Source: G965267335 sp965267335 (GTDB taxonomy: Bacteria > Bacteroidota > Bacteroidia > Cytophagales > JAAEPT01). Taken from it: a DNA stretch of 64,000 nucleotides. The stretch's first letter is position 1. Every line of letters begins with the position of its first letter. The position numbers and the translations under genes are program-made. Positions 62,744-64,000 of this stretch are shown here, in pieces. Location: NCBI GenBank assembly GCA_965267335.1, contig OZ253953.1, forward strand, positions 1,364,001 to 1,428,000. The letters run 5' to 3'. The notes beneath the pieces are model-generated. The model ran no database searches. It saw only the letters and a list, made by a program, of their open reading frames with translations, and had not been told where the DNA came from.

Positions 62744-63799
62744 ATGCTTAAGTTTTTAGTAAAAAGAATAGTTTTTGGCTTCTTCGTACTTATCGGTGCG
62801 GTAGTTGTCACGTTCTTTATTTTTCAGGTACTTCCCGGTGACCCCGCCACTAACTTGATTCCACAAAATGCAGACCCAGAACAAATAGAGACAATTAAAC
62901 GTAATTTGGGACTTGATAAAGGTGTTGGTTCACAACTGGTGTCCTACCTACGGGACCTGTCCCCTATTTCTACGATGGAGCTTAGTGAGGAGAACCAGAA
63001 GGAATATGACTACACGGTTCTGGTGGAGTTTAATGAAAACTCGGGCTTGGTGCTTAAAAGTCCCTATTTGAGGCGTTCTCAGCGATCGAATAAGAAAGTT
63101 TCCGAAATGATTGGTGATAAAATCATGAGTACGTTCTGGCTGACCCTAACGGCCATGGTTATAGCAACAGTCCTTGGTATCTTGATGGGTGTGGTGGCTG
63201 CTGTCAACCAAAACACCTTTACCGACCATTTCATGGTGATTATGTCAGTCCTGGGGATAAGTATGCCCTCTTTTGTAGCAGGAGCCCTGATTCAGCTGGT
63301 ATTTGCTGTGCTGCTCTTCGATGTCTTTGGGCTGAATGCCACCGGAGGTCTGATTGAATACACTTATGACGGACCTCAGGTAGTTATCGCCAATCTTATA
63401 CTTCCGGCTGTCACCTTAGGCCTTAGGCCACTTTCAATCATTGTGATGCTAACAAGAAGCTCTATGCTGGATGTGCTCAACTCTGACTATATCAGAACAG
63501 CAAAAGCAAAAGGCCTATCTTACCGCAAAGTTATCATGAAGCATGCATTGAAAAATGCACTCAATCCAGTGATCACAGCTGTTTCAGGTTGGGTAGCGGC
63601 TCTTATGGCCGGAGCATTTTTCGTGGAAATAATCTTTGACTACAAAGGCATCGGGTGGATAACCTATCAGGCTGTTGATACCCAGGATTTCCCTGTGGTA
63701 ATGGGTGTTGTGATTGTGGTAGCCGTGATCTTTATTATCGTCAATATTCTGGTTGATATCCTATATGCCATTACTGATCCGCGGGTGAGACTTAAATAA
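62744..63799 (+). CDS. Oligopeptide-type ABC transporter permease (DppB-like)
   Basis: 351 residues. N-terminal VTFFIFQVLPGDPATNLIP is typical of DppB/OppB permeases; a soluble insert (LSEENQKEYDYTVLVEFN) follows; the transport domain has six spans and an EAA loop (RTAKAKGLSYRK). No binding protein or ATPase gene is visible in the window. ATG directly follows the BT_3928 stop. Confidence 0.88.
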   Translation: MLKFLVKRIVFGFFVLIGAVVVTFFIFQVLPGDPATNLIPQNADPEQIETIKRNLGLDKGVGSQLVSYLRDLSPISTMELSEENQKEYDYTVLVEFNENSGLVLKSPYLRRSQRSNKKVSEMIGDKIMSTFWLTLTAMVIATVLGILMGVVAAVNQNTFTDHFMVIMSVLGISMPSFVAGALIQLVFAVLLFDVFGLNATGGLIEYTYDGPQVVIANLILPAVTLGLRPLSIIVMLTRSSMLDVLNSDYIRTAKAKGLSYRKVIMKHALKNALNPVITAVSGWVAALMAGAFFVEIIFDYKGIGWITYQAVDTQDFPVVMGVVIVVAVIFIIVNILVDILYAITDPRVRLK

Positions 63800-63803
63800 A
63801 ACT

Positions 63804-64000
63804 ATGAATTACTTTTTAATCGGAATGCCCGGTAGCGGTAAATCTTCACTTGGTAAAGAATTAGCAAAGGCTCTTCATCTTCAATATGTCGATCTGGATC
63901 ATGAAATTGAGGTTTCTGAAGGTGCTGCAATAAAAGATATTTTTGCCTCAAAGGGTGAGGATTATTTCCGAGAAAAAGAAAGAGAAGCCTTACACCGATC
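63804..64000 (+). CDS. aroK: Shikimate kinase (3' partial)
   Basis: First 65 codons only; the gene leaves the window. Walker A FLIGMPGSGKSSLGK, DLDHEIEVSEGAAI and IFASKGEDYFREKE match AroK. Makes shikimate-3-phosphate in aromatic amino acid synthesis. Confidence 0.9.
   Translation, partial: MNYFLIGMPGSGKSSLGKELAKALHLQYVDLDHEIEVSEGAAIKDIFASKGEDYFREKEREALHR

Overview
The window looks like chromosome of a marine-type Bacteroidota, probably Cytophagales-like. This is inferred from the gene families (T9SS-style surface adhesins, BT_3928-type DoxX protein, DUF1599, DUF3137, PorT-like barrels), from AT-rich DNA, from -7 boxes of the TAnnTTTG type, and from mostly Shine-Dalgarno-free starts. No rRNA, tRNA or CRISPR array was seen.

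Region 1 (1-3.8 kb) is the 3' end of a large RHS/YD-repeat gene. It has a lamin-tail-like insert in its core, a C-terminal toxin tip resembling polymorphic toxin type 46, and a small probable immunity gene, followed by a stack of tail repeats. Region 2 (3.8-16.2 kb) is accessory DNA. It holds several ORFans, a split primase/DUF3987-type replication pair with palindromic iterons both inside and after the gene, a family-typical Bacteroidota mobile-element protein, two genes preceded by structured three-part leaders, a serine recombinase, a P-loop ATPase, a truncated sigma-like protein and two overlapping tyrosine recombinases. Region 3 (16.2-18.5 kb, minus strand) is a putative cargo module: a membrane/coiled-coil protein, a SLOG-only DprA-like protein and an overlapping ComF-like phosphoribosyltransferase. 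Region 4 (18.6-25.1 kb) is a scrapyard. It contains a displaced RHS core fragment with a second toxin tip and a lipoprotein immunity candidate, an IS1-family element, gene fragments, and a possible ADP-ribosyltransferase-like gene with a 47-residue overlapping partner, of which a second orphan copy lies nearby.

Region 5 (25.1-64 kb) is mostly core genome: outer-membrane barrel, J-domain membrane protein, lipoprotein, methyltransferase, tex, three tandem DUF3137 paralogs, a RIC-like di-iron protein, ruvX-def-nitrilase-murF, a cluster of two head-repeat fibre proteins plus two giant beta-helix adhesins, HAD/ArsR, clpB, thioesterase, rlmN, dacA-folP divergent from DUF1599-BT_3928, an oligopeptide-type ABC permease and the start of aroK.

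The most interesting candidates are (a) two leader RNAs, at 11017-11203 and 11828-11973, with the same fold built from different bases and a third copy of one arm next to the start codon; (b) GTACGA palindromic iterons carried inside a replication gene and repeated after it; (c) the mini-DprA/PRTase/membrane module; and (d) the RHS cassette displacement, in which 194 bp of identical DNA flanks 16.6 kb of mobile cargo.
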